Assembly (NCBI GenBank): GCA_015071005.1
Contig: SVIG01000003.1
Span: forward strand, 124,001 to 188,000
Origin: Clostridiales bacterium
GTDB taxonomy: Bacteria; Bacillota; Clostridia; Christensenellales; Borkfalkiaceae
Direction of reading: 5' to 3'
DNA: 64,000 bases
Made by a program: the position numbers and the translations under genes. Shown here piece after piece: positions 16,710 to 24,908 of the stretch. The stretch's first letter is position 1; every line of letters starts with the position of its first letter. The notes beneath the pieces were generated by a model. The model did not search any database and was not told the DNA's origin. It worked only from the letters and a program-made list of their open reading frames with translations.

Positions 16710-16715
16710 ATTATA
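16710..16715 (-). promoter_or_regulatory. -10 box of the rnpB promoter
   Basis: TATAAT on the minus strand lies eight bases upstream of the RNase P RNA 5' end. The -35 region is weak. Confidence 0.7.
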
Positions 16716-16747
16716 GCACTTTTCTTAAAAAAAAGCATCTTATTCTC

Positions 16748-16776
16748 TTGCATTTTGATAAAAAAAGGTGTAAAAT
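16748..16776 (+). promoter_or_regulatory. Promoter of pyk
   Basis: TTGCAT (16748-16753), N17, TAAAAT (16771-16776). A leader of about 75 bases leads to the pyk ribosome site. Confidence 0.65.
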
Positions 16777-16858
16777 ATTATTAAAGTTATTAAAAAATCA
16801 TAATGGGAGAGAGTTGGCACTTTTGAAAGAATGCTGATTATTTCCTATAGGAGTCTAT

Positions 16859-18271
16859 ATGAAAAAGACTAAAATTATATGTACTATTGGTCCCGCAAGC
16901 AACAATAAAACCACCTTTGCTAAAATGGCAGAGTCCGGCATGGATATCGTACGCTTAAACTTTTCGCACGGCGCACACGAAGACTTTGCGAAAACGATTG
17001 CCATGATCAAAGAAGTCCGCGAAGAAAAACAGCTCCCCCTTCCAATTCTTTTGGATACAAAGGGCCCTGAATTCCGTATTAAAACGTTTGAAAACGGTAA
17101 GATTTTGTTAAACGAAGGAGATCCCTTTACCTTCACAACGGAAGAAATTGAGGGCACGCAAGAGCGCGTAAGCGTTTCTTATTCCGGTATTTGCGAAGAT
17201 CTTGCTCCCAATGATAAAATTCTTTTGAATAACGGTATGATTGTTTTTCGCGTAACGGAAGTGAAAGCACCGAACGTACATTGCGTCGTAGAAATCGGCG
17301 GCGAACTTTCTAGCCGTAAATCTATGTTTTTCCCCGATAAAGAACTGCATTTAGATTTCCTTTCCGAACAAGACAAATCCGATTTGCTTTTCGGTATCGA
17401 ACAAGACGTTGATTTTGTTGCCCTTTCCTTTGTTTCTAAAGCACAAGACGTACTCGACGCGAAGAATTTCCTTGCAAAACACGGCGGCGAGCATATCGAC
17501 GTAATTGCAAAAATTGAAAACCGTGCCGGCGTAAATAATTTGCTTGACATTATGAAGGTTTCCGACGGTATTATGGTCGCTCGTGGTGACTTAGGCGTCG
17601 AAATCCCCTACGTTGAACTTCCGAACGTGCAAAAATATATCATTTCGGAATGCCGTATTCACGGTAAACGCGTTATTACCGCGACGGAAATGCTCGAATC
17701 AATGATTCATAATCCCCGTCCCACACGTGCGGAAATTTCTGACGTTGCGAACGCTGTATACGATGGTACGTCTGCCGTTATGCTCTCGGGTGAAACTGCA
17801 GCAGGCGAATTCCCCGTGCAGTCGGTAGCAGCGATGGCAAGAATTGTTGAGCACGCAGAAACACATATTGAGTATATTCAAAATATTGATATTGACAGCT
17901 TTGAAATTGAAACTACATCGGAAGCTCTTTCTCACTCTGCAGCAACTCTTGCCAAGGACTTAAAAGCCAGCGCAATCGTCGTATGCACAAGAACAGGCGG
18001 TACGGCGCGTAAAGTATCGAGATTCCGTCCAAATATCAATATTATCGGTATTACGACGGATATTCACGCATACCGCAAATTGGCGTTAAGCTGGGGCGTT
18101 TTACCCGCTATAACGGACGAATATACGTCCATCGACATTCTCTTCTACTTTGCCAAAGAAATCGCGAAAAAGAGCGGTTTAGTGAAGAAAGGCGACACCA
18201 TTGTTATCACAGGCGGTACGCCGAACGGTAAGAGCGGTAACTCCAACCTTATCAACGTAGAAACGATTTAA
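16859..18271 (+). CDS. pyk: Pyruvate kinase
   Basis: This 470-residue cytoplasmic enzyme makes pyruvate and ATP from phosphoenolpyruvate and ADP. It opens with TKIICTIGPASN, followed by NFSHG, and has the substrate-lysine motif DVIAKIENRAG, the GIMVARGDLGVEIP metal-binding region and ATEMLESMI. The length is that of the basic enzyme without the extra C-terminal PEP-utiliser domain found in Bacillus pyruvate kinase. TATAGGAG precedes the ATG. It is a single-gene unit between its own promoter and a strong terminator. pfkA and a 1-phosphofructokinase-like gene elsewhere in the window complete the glycolytic theme. Confidence 0.97.
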   Translation: MKKTKIICTIGPASNNKTTFAKMAESGMDIVRLNFSHGAHEDFAKTIAMIKEVREEKQLPLPILLDTKGPEFRIKTFENGKILLNEGDPFTFTTEEIEGTQERVSVSYSGICEDLAPNDKILLNNGMIVFRVTEVKAPNVHCVVEIGGELSSRKSMFFPDKELHLDFLSEQDKSDLLFGIEQDVDFVALSFVSKAQDVLDAKNFLAKHGGEHIDVIAKIENRAGVNNLLDIMKVSDGIMVARGDLGVEIPYVELPNVQKYIISECRIHGKRVITATEMLESMIHNPRPTRAEISDVANAVYDGTSAVMLSGETAAGEFPVQSVAAMARIVEHAETHIEYIQNIDIDSFEIETTSEALSHSAATLAKDLKASAIVVCTRTGGTARKVSRFRPNINIIGITTDIHAYRKLALSWGVLPAITDEYTSIDILFYFAKEIAKKSGLVKKGDTIVITGGTPNGKSGNSNLINVETI

Positions 18272-18280
18272 GCAATCCTT

Positions 18281-18312
18281 ATCCCCGTAAAGGAATTTAC
18301 GGGGATTTTTTC
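18281..18312 (+). terminator. Terminator of pyk
   Basis: ATCCCCGTAAA and TTTACGGGGAT with GGAA in the loop are followed by TTTTTC. Confidence 0.92.
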
Positions 18313-18341
18313 TTTTCATCGAAAAAACAGCCTAAAAACAG

Positions 18342-18370
18342 TTGCATTTTTCGTAGGAATGATATATAAT
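18342..18370 (+). promoter_or_regulatory. Promoter of tRNA-Ser
   Basis: TTGCAT (18342-18347), N17, TATAAT (18365-18370), about 12 bases before the mature tRNA. Confidence 0.8.
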
Positions 18371-18382
18371 ATAAAAGCTGCT

Positions 18383-18472
18383 GCAGAGATGGCGGAGCGG
18401 TCGAACGCGCACGATTCGAAATCGTGTTATGCAGGAATGTATACAAGGGTTCAAATCCCTTTCTCTGCGCCA
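18383..18472 (+). tRNA. tRNA-Ser (anticodon CGA)
   Basis: This is a 90-base class II tRNA with acceptor GCAGAGA/TCTCTGC, discriminator G and encoded CCA. The anticodon loop is TTCGAAA on a CACGA/TCGTG stem, and the variable arm is long. Confidence 0.93.
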
Positions 18473-18474
18473 CA

Positions 18475-18507
18475 AAAAACGGATAGGCTTTTGCCTATCC
18501 GTTTTTT
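18475..18507 (+). terminator. Terminator of tRNA-Ser
   Basis: ACGGATAGGC and GCCTATCCGT flank TTTT and are followed by TTTTTG. Confidence 0.92.
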
Positions 18508-18560
18508 GTGTTTAATTAAAAAGGATTTTCAATATTTTATTAAAAATATGTAAATAATAC

Positions 18561-18589
18561 TTGACATTGCATTTTGTATATGCTATACT
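18561..18589 (+). promoter_or_regulatory. Promoter of the membrane protein/HTH gene pair
   Basis: TTGACA (18561-18566), N17, TATACT (18584-18589). Confidence 0.85.
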
Positions 18590-18594
18590 CTATA

Positions 18595-18612
18595 TGTAAA
18601 GAAAACTTTACA
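18595..18612 (+). promoter_or_regulatory. Perfect dyad at the transcription start, candidate operator
   Basis: TGTAAAG-AAAA-CTTTACA begins six bases after the -10 box. It is well placed for autorepression by the XRE-type protein of the same operon. Confidence 0.6.
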
Positions 18613-18633
18613 ATAAGTTTAAGGAGTTATTAT

Positions 18634-18966
18634 ATGGAACGAACGGAAATTTTAGAAAAAGCACAAAAGAAAAAAGCAATTGTAGGTGAAATGGAAAAAG
18701 CGGGGATCAATAAGTCGAACTGGATATCCCTTATTTTTGCTGGCATTATTGCCGTAACTTTTATGGTCGTAGAAGGCGCATTAGAACATTTCAGCGCAAT
18801 TTACGCCATCGGCGGCGTATGCTATTCTTGGGCAAGCATATTTTATATTTGTCAATTTTTTATCGCGAAACGCTCAAAAGGCGTTCTAATAGGCGGTATT
18901 TTACACGGGTTGGGGGCAATTATAATGATTACTCTCTATATTCTTTATAATATTGGAGCGCTTTAA
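18634..18966 (+). CDS. Small three-TM membrane protein of an HTH-linked pair
   Basis: The protein has 110 residues from the ATG at 18634, which follows AAGGAG; a longer in-frame start lies upstream of the promoter dyad and is rejected. A charged N-terminal helix (about residues 1-30) precedes three hydrophobic helices at about residues 32-52, 57-77 and 84-107. I do not recognise a transport or catalytic motif. The gene is followed after one base by a Cro/CI-type regulator. Such pairs of a small membrane protein and a minimal HTH protein are common in Firmicutes. They are usually of unknown function, sometimes linked to envelope stress or competence-type control. Confidence 0.8.
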   Translation: MERTEILEKAQKKKAIVGEMEKAGINKSNWISLIFAGIIAVTFMVVEGALEHFSAIYAIGGVCYSWASIFYICQFFIAKRSKGVLIGGILHGLGAIIMITLYILYNIGAL

Positions 18967-18967
18967 T

Positions 18968-19174
18968 ATGAACAATGAATTAATTTTACAAAATCGATTA
19001 AAAGAATTGCGCGCACTTAAAAAAATATCCCAAGAAGAACTAGCAAAAAACGTCGGCTCGACTAGACAAACCATCATTGCCATAGAAAAAGGTCAATTTA
19101 ATCCGTCCGCGAAGCTTGCCCTGCTGATCTGTCTTGCCTTAGACGAAAAATTTGAAAACATCTTTTATTTTTAA
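18968..19174 (+). CDS. Small Cro/CI (XRE)-type transcriptional regulator
   Basis: This 68-residue protein is essentially one helix-turn-helix domain: NRLKELRALKKISQEELAKN, then VGSTRQTIIAIEKGQFNPS. The ATG at 18968 lies one base after the stop of the membrane-protein gene, so translation is very likely coupled. The closest general type is the minimal YgzD-like regulators. The dyad at 18595-18612 beside the shared promoter is a natural candidate for its operator, which would make the pair autoregulated. Neither regulated genes nor a ligand can be read from the sequence. Confidence 0.88.
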   Translation: MNNELILQNRLKELRALKKISQEELAKNVGSTRQTIIAIEKGQFNPSAKLALLICLALDEKFENIFYF

Positions 19175-19192
19175 TCCTCTTTATATTGAACC

Positions 19193-19224
19193 AAAAAAGA
19201 GATAGGTTTCCCTGTCTCTTTTTT
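19193..19224 (+). terminator. Terminator of the HTH gene
   Basis: AAAAAAGAGATAGG and CCTGTCTCTTTTTT form a hairpin with a U tail. Confidence 0.85.
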
Positions 19225-19230
19225 GATATA

Positions 19231-19259
19231 AAACAAGCACCCGATTGGGTGCTTGTTTT
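19231..19259 (-). terminator. Terminator of the fumarate reductase operon
   Basis: AAACAAGCACCC and GGGTGCTTGTTT flank GATT. It lies just after the stop of the transporter gene on the minus strand. Confidence 0.85.
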
Positions 19260-19264
19260 ATCCT

Positions 19265-20653
19265 TTACATTAGCGTAATCATTAGCTGCGATGCAAGTAC
19301 GATTAAAATCAATGCAATCGGATACGTAGACGCATAAGCAGAAGCAACGTCGTCCGTTTTTGCCGTCGAAATCAACGTACCAAGCGCAGGCGTACTCGTC
19401 ATACCGCCCGTAATCGAGCCAAGGTTATTAAGCAACGGCAACTTCAAAGCGTATTTACCAAGGAAGAAACCAACAACCATCGGGAAGATCGTCATAATTG
19501 CGCCGCCTACAAAGCCCCAAACAACGATTGCCGCGCCGCCCGCCGCTTTAATTTCTTGCACCAACGAAACACCGCCTTCGAAACCCGCACCGATCAAGAA
19601 GAGAGCCAAACCAAATTCACGAAGGACTTTAAGCGTTCCTTCCTTTACTTCCAAAGAAAGTTTACCGATATGCCCAAAATGCCCAAAAATCAAGCACATA
19701 ATAAGCACGCCGCCCGTCGTACCGAGCGAGAAACACGCCCCATCATAGCCTTTACCAGTCAAGGGAATTGTGATCGAACCGAGCAACAAACCAGCCACAA
19801 TAGCAAGAGCGAAAGGCAAGAAACCAAAGTCTTCACACTTGAAGAACTTCGAATAATCTCTCTTTTCTTCTTGATTGCCAAGCTTTAAGTGTTCTCTTTC
19901 TTTCGACATATCCGCTTTCAAGAATTTAGGCAACAATTGCACAAATAATACCACGCCTACAACCCCGAAAGGATATGCGACTGCATGGCCTAACGTTATA
20001 AGAGGCTCTTTTGCCGCACTTGCCGCTTCTTTCGCTGCCGAGAAACCAGGCGTCGAAGTTAATGCACCAGAAAGAATACCGGACCAATATTCAGCACCCC
20101 AATCTTTCGGGGTTGCAAGCGTAAAAATAACAGCAACAAGCGTACCCGTCAAAATGATTGCCGCACCAAGCAAGATATACGTTTTGAAGTTCTTTGCCAA
20201 GTTCTTAAAGAAGTTCGGGCCAGCAATAAAGCCAACTGCGCCTACAAACAAAATCAAACCGATATTTTGAATGGGACCTTTTAATGTTTTTACAGGGCTA
20301 TCAGCCGTTCCTTCCATATGAAAATATTTCAAAACGGGAACGTTTGTAAAATCGAGAGTACAAAGCCAACCAAGCAAAATTGCAATTAAAAATACGCCCG
20401 CCGTACCAAGAGATACGCCCTTGATATTAATTCCACCAAACAAGTACCCTAAAGCGAGTATAATAAAAATAATAGTAAATAAAACGAAACCGCTTCTAAA
20501 TTTCGTTGCATCATTATCTTTTATACCGAAAACGTTTTCCAAGCCGTTTTCTTTTCTTGCCATCACCGCGCACCAAACGCCGAGAGCGACTACTACCGCA
20601 ATCCCAATCGCAATCCAAAGCCATTTCAAACTTTTCTTATTTTGATTTTCCAA
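19265..20653 (-). CDS. AspT/YidE/SucE-family dicarboxylate transporter, probable succinate exporter
   Basis: The protein has about 462 residues. It starts at TTG 20653 (eight bases after AGGAG) or at the GTG nine bases upstream. It has 10-12 hydrophobic helices and two copies of the family signature, SGALTSTPGFSAA and GGMTSTPALG. These mark the duplicated aspartate-alanine exchanger domain. The family includes the AspT antiporter and the Corynebacterium succinate exporter SucE1. It is the last gene of the malate-fumarate-succinate operon, directly after frdA. I therefore infer export of succinate, or exchange of succinate for another dicarboxylate. Direction and substrate are not readable from sequence. 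Confidence 0.85.
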   Translation of the reverse strand: MENQNKKSLKWLWIAIGIAVVVALGVWCAVMARKENGLENVFGIKDNDATKFRSGFVLFTIIFIILALGYLFGGINIKGVSLGTAGVFLIAILLGWLCTLDFTNVPVLKYFHMEGTADSPVKTLKGPIQNIGLILFVGAVGFIAGPNFFKNLAKNFKTYILLGAAIILTGTLVAVIFTLATPKDWGAEYWSGILSGALTSTPGFSAAKEAASAAKEPLITLGHAVAYPFGVVGVVLFVQLLPKFLKADMSKEREHLKLGNQEEKRDYSKFFKCEDFGFLPFALAIVAGLLLGSITIPLTGKGYDGACFSLGTTGGVLIMCLIFGHFGHIGKLSLEVKEGTLKVLREFGLALFLIGAGFEGGVSLVQEIKAAGGAAIVVWGFVGGAIMTIFPMVVGFFLGKYALKLPLLNNLGSITGGMTSTPALGTLISTAKTDDVASAYASTYPIALILIVLASQLMITLM

Positions 20654-20737
20654 TTTCACTTCTCCTTTTTTTGACGGACGAAAACGCACAAAGCGTACCT
20701 TCGTGCGTTTTGTCCTTTCTATTTCATCTTTTCCCTA

Positions 20738-22342
20738 TCAATTTGCTTTTCTTCTATAATCGGGAAGAAGTTTGGGGGAGCATACTTCCGTGGAAATACC
20801 TGCTTCTTCAAGTTCTTTCTCGAATGCGTCTACATGGTCGAGTGTGAGCTCTTTAAGCTCTACCGTCTTCCACTTTTCACCTGCTTGCTGACCTGCATTT
20901 CTACCGAATACGATAATGTCGAGCAAGGAGTTACCCATCAAACGGTTCGTGCCGTGGATACCGCCAACCGCTTCGCCTGCAACGTACAAGTTTTCAATAC
21001 AGGTCATACCGTTTGCGCCGATATCGATACCGCCGTTTTGATAATGCAACGTGGGATAGATAATAATCGGTTCTTTACGGATATCGATGCCGTACTTGCC
21101 GAACATACGAAGCATTGCGGGAATACGCTTTTCGATCGTACCTTCGCCGTTAATGATGTCAATAAGCGGCGTATCAAGCCAAACGCCTTCGCCGTCCGTC
21201 GTCTTAATACCCTTGCCGCGTTCTTTACATTCACGAATAATCGAGGATGCCGTAACGTCACGCGTTTCAAGGGAATATACGAACGCTTCGCCGTCTTTAT
21301 TGACAAGCTGTGCACCGAGCGAACGTACCTTTTCGGTTACAAGCGCACCGTAGATTTGCGTAGGCTCTGCCGCGCCCGTCGGGTGATATTGAAGGGTTTC
21401 GGGATAGAGAAGCTTCGCGCCTGCTCTATACGCCAAAACAAGACCGTCCGCCGTTGCGCCGTAGTGATTCGACGTGGGGAAACCTTGATAATGCAATCTA
21501 CCAGCACCGCCCGTTGCAATAACAACCGTCTTTGCTCTTGCGATCAAGATTTCTTTCGTTTCCATATTCATAAGGACCGCGCCTGCAATCTTACCGTCGG
21601 TGTCTTTGATAAGTTCGATAGCCGCCGTAAAGTCTACGACCGTAATACCACGATTGAATACTTCGTCGCGGAGCGTTCTCATAATTTCCGAACCGGAATA
21701 GTCGCGGCAAGCGTGCATACGCTTTCTCGACGTACCGCCACCGTGCGTGGTGACCATCGTACCGTCTTCTTCCTTATCGAACATAACGCCAAGGTTATTG
21801 AGCCACAAAATTGCTTCGGGCGCTTCGTTTACAAGCTTATACAAAAGCTCGGGCTTATTCATGAAATGCCCACCGCCAAGCGCGTCCAAATAATGGGTTG
21901 CAGGGCTATCGTTGGGCTTATCGGCAGCTTGGATACCGCCTTCCGCCATCGCCGTGTTCGCATCACCAAGACGAAGCTTCGTAGCAATCATAACTTTCGC
22001 GCCGCGTTCGTGCGCTTCGATTGCAGCCGAAGAACCCGCGCCACCACCGCCGATTACGAGTACGTCAACGTCGTAATCGATTTTGGAAAGGTCGATTTTC
22101 ATATCCTTGATACGGGAATGACCTTGAAGGAGCGCTGCAAGCTCATGCAATACCTTACCGCCTTTATTTTTCCCTACTTTCAAATCTTCATACGCCGAAT
22201 TGATATAGTCGGGGTGAAATTCTGCCAAAACCGCGTCTTTTTCTTCCGCTGTCATACGTGCGTGCAGGTTTTCTCTACGGAAATCGCGGCTTGCTTCTAC
22301 TTTTTTCATCGATTCAAGTTGTTCATCAGTATAATGATACAT
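20738..22342 (-). CDS. frdA: Soluble fumarate reductase flavoprotein subunit
   Basis: The protein has 534 residues. A roughly 65-residue N-terminal extension precedes the FAD-binding GGGGAGSSAAIEA. The capping-domain and active-site regions follow: QYHPTG, TEKVRSLG, HGTNRLMGNSLLD. Fumarate is reduced at FAD. The position of the histidine that covalently binds FAD in membrane Frd/Sdh enzymes is Asn129 here (GDANTAMAEGG), so FAD should be non-covalent. In E. coli FrdA, substitutions there favour fumarate reduction over succinate oxidation. The long C-terminal helical domain is shortened. No membrane anchor subunit is encoded. Together with FrdB and the Flx-Hdr genes this indicates a cytoplasmic enzyme. 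Confidence 0.88.
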   Translation of the reverse strand: MYHYTDEQLESMKKVEASRDFRRENLHARMTAEEKDAVLAEFHPDYINSAYEDLKVGKNKGGKVLHELAALLQGHSRIKDMKIDLSKIDYDVDVLVIGGGGAGSSAAIEAHERGAKVMIATKLRLGDANTAMAEGGIQAADKPNDSPATHYLDALGGGHFMNKPELLYKLVNEAPEAILWLNNLGVMFDKEEDGTMVTTHGGGTSRKRMHACRDYSGSEIMRTLRDEVFNRGITVVDFTAAIELIKDTDGKIAGAVLMNMETKEILIARAKTVVIATGGAGRLHYQGFPTSNHYGATADGLVLAYRAGAKLLYPETLQYHPTGAAEPTQIYGALVTEKVRSLGAQLVNKDGEAFVYSLETRDVTASSIIRECKERGKGIKTTDGEGVWLDTPLIDIINGEGTIEKRIPAMLRMFGKYGIDIRKEPIIIYPTLHYQNGGIDIGANGMTCIENLYVAGEAVGGIHGTNRLMGNSLLDIIVFGRNAGQQAGEKWKTVELKELTLDHVDAFEKELEEAGISTEVCSPKLLPDYRRKAN

Positions 22343-22354
22343 TTCACGATCTCC

Positions 22355-23029
22355 TTATTTCTCGATTTCTCTATGGTTATAGAGATTCTTTTGTTCTTCT
22401 AACGGCGTGTTCATAATCGCTTCCAAAGCCGCCTTGCAGTCCCCTCTATCAATTTCCGCTACGCGGTTGATAAGATGTTCCGTCTTGGGCGCAAGATACT
22501 TACCCGTAAGACGACGGGTCAAGAGCGCCACTTGGGGATGGGAAATGCCTGCGGGGCAACGGGACGAACATACGCCGCACATTACGCAGTCAAAGCTTTC
22601 TTCCGCAGCTTTTTCGTATTCGCCGCGTTGAGCGTATGCGATATATTGCATAACGTTAAGCTCTTGCGTACAGCTCTTCGTACAAGCATTACAGCCGATA
22701 CACGAATAAATTTCAGGATAGAGCTGCATCATAATTTGCTGCGTGGGTTTAATCTTGTTAATGTCGTACACTTGCTTTACAAGCGGGAAGAACGGCAACG
22801 TCGCTACGTACATACCTTCTTCTACTTGTTGCTGACAAGCAAGGCAGGATTTAAGCTCTTGCTGACCGTGAATACGGTAGATCGTCGCACACGCGCCGCA
22901 GAAACCGTTTCTGCAACCGCAACCGCGAACGAGCTGATAACCTGCATACTCCATCGCTTTCATAATCGTCAAGCTTTCCGGTACTTGATAGCGTTTACCG
23001 AAAAGATATACGTTTACCATATTTTCCAT
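22355..23029 (-). CDS. frdB: Fumarate reductase-like iron-sulfur subunit
   Basis: The protein has 224 residues. The N-terminal half is a plant-type [2Fe-2S] ferredoxin domain (CGCRNGFCGAC, then a fourth Cys in KSC). The C-terminal half has two cysteine clusters, CIGCNACTKSC and CVMCGVCSSRCP. These are expected to hold two [4Fe-4S] centres rather than the [3Fe-4S]/[4Fe-4S] set of membrane FrdB. It would wire FrdA to an electron donor. The gene is 12 bases from both frdA and the FlxA-like gene. The donor is therefore probably the Flx-Hdr complex rather than menaquinol. It starts with ATG after GGAGAG. No hydrophobic segment is present. Confidence 0.82.
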   Translation of the reverse strand: MENMVNVYLFGKRYQVPESLTIMKAMEYAGYQLVRGCGCRNGFCGACATIYRIHGQQELKSCLACQQQVEEGMYVATLPFFPLVKQVYDINKIKPTQQIMMQLYPEIYSCIGCNACTKSCTQELNVMQYIAYAQRGEYEKAAEESFDCVMCGVCSSRCPAGISHPQVALLTRRLTGKYLAPKTEHLINRVAEIDRGDCKAALEAIMNTPLEEQKNLYNHREIEK

Positions 23030-23041
23030 ATCGTTCTCTCC

Positions 23042-23869
23042 TTAGTATTCGTCAGGCAATTCGTCAAGCTCGGTCATGCGGAAGACGGGCCCGTCTTTGC
23101 ACACGAACTTATCGCCAACGTTGCATCTACCGCACTTACCAACGCCACACTTCATACGAAGCTCGAGCGTGGTATATACGCGCGATTTGTCAAAGCCGAG
23201 CTCCAAAAGCCCTGCGAGCGTGAACTTAATCATGATAGGCGGACCGCAAAGGACTGCCGTCATATTCGGGTTCAAACCAAGCTCTTTGACGTAGGCAGGT
23301 ACGAAACCAACGTGTCCGTCCCAGCCTTCCTGCGGTCTATCGATCGTCAAGTAAACTTCCGTATTCGGTTCGTTTACCCATTCCGTTTGGATTTCTTCGA
23401 TATCCACAAGATCGTCCTTACTTCTCGCGCCGTAAACAATTACGACTTTGCCGTAGTTTTCACGATAATGACGAACGTAGTTGATAACGCTTCTCAAAGG
23501 CGCAAGACCGATACCGCCTGCGATAAAGAGCAAGTCTTTGCCCTTGAAATCCCCTTCTACGGGGAAGTTTTTACCGTAAGGACCGCGAACGGTAACTTGC
23601 GCGCCTACTTCCAACGCGTGAAGAACTTCCGTCACGCAACCGCACTTTTTAATGGAAAATTCCATATATTCTTCGTTCGTAGGCGAAGAGGTGATGGAGA
23701 ACATACATTCACCGACACCGGGAATGGATACCATCGCACATTGACCGGGCATATGCTTGAAAAGCTTTTTGCCGTCCGTACCCACTACACGGAAGGTTTT
23801 TACGTCAGGGGTATCCTTGCGGATATCCGTAATCACACCGACTTTAGGAATGAGAGTTTCTTCAATCAT
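23042..23869 (-). CDS. flxA: FlxA-like NAD(P)H:flavin oxidoreductase subunit
   Basis: This 275-residue protein belongs to the ferredoxin-NADP+ reductase/PyrK family. It has an FAD-binding beta barrel (residues 1-100, with MFSITSSP), an NAD-binding domain (FIAGGIGLAPLRSVI, LCGPP) and a C-terminal [2Fe-2S] cluster motif (KCGVGKCGRC...C). In Flx-Hdr complexes FlxA oxidises NADH and passes electrons through FlxB/C/D to HdrA. The start overlaps the end of the upstream FlxB-like gene by 8 bases. That order matches the known FlxABCD modules of sulfate reducers and some Clostridia. It is the entry point for NADH electrons in the predicted complex. Confidence 0.85.
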   Translation of the reverse strand: MIEETLIPKVGVITDIRKDTPDVKTFRVVGTDGKKLFKHMPGQCAMVSIPGVGECMFSITSSPTNEEYMEFSIKKCGCVTEVLHALEVGAQVTVRGPYGKNFPVEGDFKGKDLLFIAGGIGLAPLRSVINYVRHYRENYGKVVIVYGARSKDDLVDIEEIQTEWVNEPNTEVYLTIDRPQEGWDGHVGFVPAYVKELGLNPNMTAVLCGPPIMIKFTLAGLLELGFDKSRVYTTLELRMKCGVGKCGRCNVGDKFVCKDGPVFRMTELDELPDEY

Positions 23870-24908
23870 TTGCTTTACCTCCCAATTTTTTTACTACTTT
23901 CACGATGTTGAGCTTTTGAGGACACTTATTTACGCAACGGCCGCAACCCACGCAGGAATACAAACCGTCGTTTTGCGAAGGATAATACACGAGCTTATGC
24001 ATAAATCTTTGACGGAAACGTTGCATTTGCGTCGTACGGCTATTCCCGTGCGCCATCAACGTGAAATCAGAATACATGCAGGAATCCCAGCAACGGAAAC
24101 GAATAATCCCGTCGCGCGTCTTCACGTCACGAATATCGAAGCATTGGCAGGTCGGGCAAACAAACGTACACGTACCGCAGCCAAGGCAAGCTTCGCTCAT
24201 TTCTTCCCATTCGGGAGCGTCGAACAATTCGTTCAAGTTCTCGGGTTTGAATTTACTCAAATCAAGGTTAGAGAACGGCAAATTGTCAATAATTACCTTG
24301 ACAGCTTCCTGTTGCGCCGCAACTTCCGCTTCGCCGCCTTCTACAAGCAAGTCTTTCACAAGCGCGGTAAGCGCTTCGCCCTTCTCGGTGTTCGCCTGCC
24401 AATAGAGATTGTTTTCATCAAGCCACGTCGTAACGTCGCCTTGGGGTGCGGTCGCGTCGATGCCGAATGCTTTACAGAAACAGCTTTCTTCGGGCTTACC
24501 GCAAGCGAGCGTGACAATCGTCGTGCTTTCTCTTCTCATTTGGTAATAAGTATCAACGGGATCGGAAAGGAAAACCTTATCCAAAACTTCGATTGCTTTA
24601 TAATCGCAAGCCTTTACGCCGAACAAAACAAGCGGTCTTTCGTCGATTTTCTCGCCCAATTTTTCGCGAACGTCTACGATTTCAATATTCTTGCCTTCCG
24701 TCTTGAACTTCATCAAATTTTCGCTTTGAGGGAAGAACGCAGATTTAGGGGATTTTACCGTTTTCAAGGTTTCAAGAGATACTTCTTTCCCTTCCCCCCA
24801 AACGGCATAATTCACTTCCCCTGCTTTTTTGATGGGAATATACAAACATCTAATTTCGGAGATCTTCTCGTAAAGTTCATTCAATCTTTCTTTAGAAATC
24901 TTTAACAT
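23862..24908 (-). CDS. FlxB-like 4Fe-4S dicluster protein (sulfhydrogenase beta-like)
   Basis: This 348-residue protein resembles the beta subunit of sulfhydrogenases and the FlxB component. An N-terminal domain of about 230 residues contains CGKPEESCFC. Two [4Fe-4S] clusters follow, in CLGCGTCTFVCPTC (about residue 240) and CVGCGRCVNKCP (near the C-terminus). It should relay electrons between the FlxA flavin and the FlxC/FlxD-Hdr side. The start codon overlaps the previous stop (TAATG), and the end overlaps flxA by 8 bases. These tight couplings suggest equal stoichiometry. I assign FlxB versus FlxC by resemblance only. Confidence 0.78.
   Translation of the reverse strand: MLKISKERLNELYEKISEIRCLYIPIKKAGEVNYAVWGEGKEVSLETLKTVKSPKSAFFPQSENLMKFKTEGKNIEIVDVREKLGEKIDERPLVLFGVKACDYKAIEVLDKVFLSDPVDTYYQMRRESTTIVTLACGKPEESCFCKAFGIDATAPQGDVTTWLDENNLYWQANTEKGEALTALVKDLLVEGGEAEVAAQQEAVKVIIDNLPFSNLDLSKFKPENLNELFDAPEWEEMSEACLGCGTCTFVCPTCQCFDIRDVKTRDGIIRFRCWDSCMYSDFTLMAHGNSRTTQMQRFRQRFMHKLVYYPSQNDGLYSCVGCGRCVNKCPQKLNIVKVVKKLGGKAND

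Noticed and set aside
16345-16784. ORFs over the RNase P RNA
   Set aside because: The region matches conserved RNase P RNA blocks on the minus strand.
20834-22402. 522-residue plus-strand frame
   Set aside because: Antisense to frdA with shadow composition and no motif.
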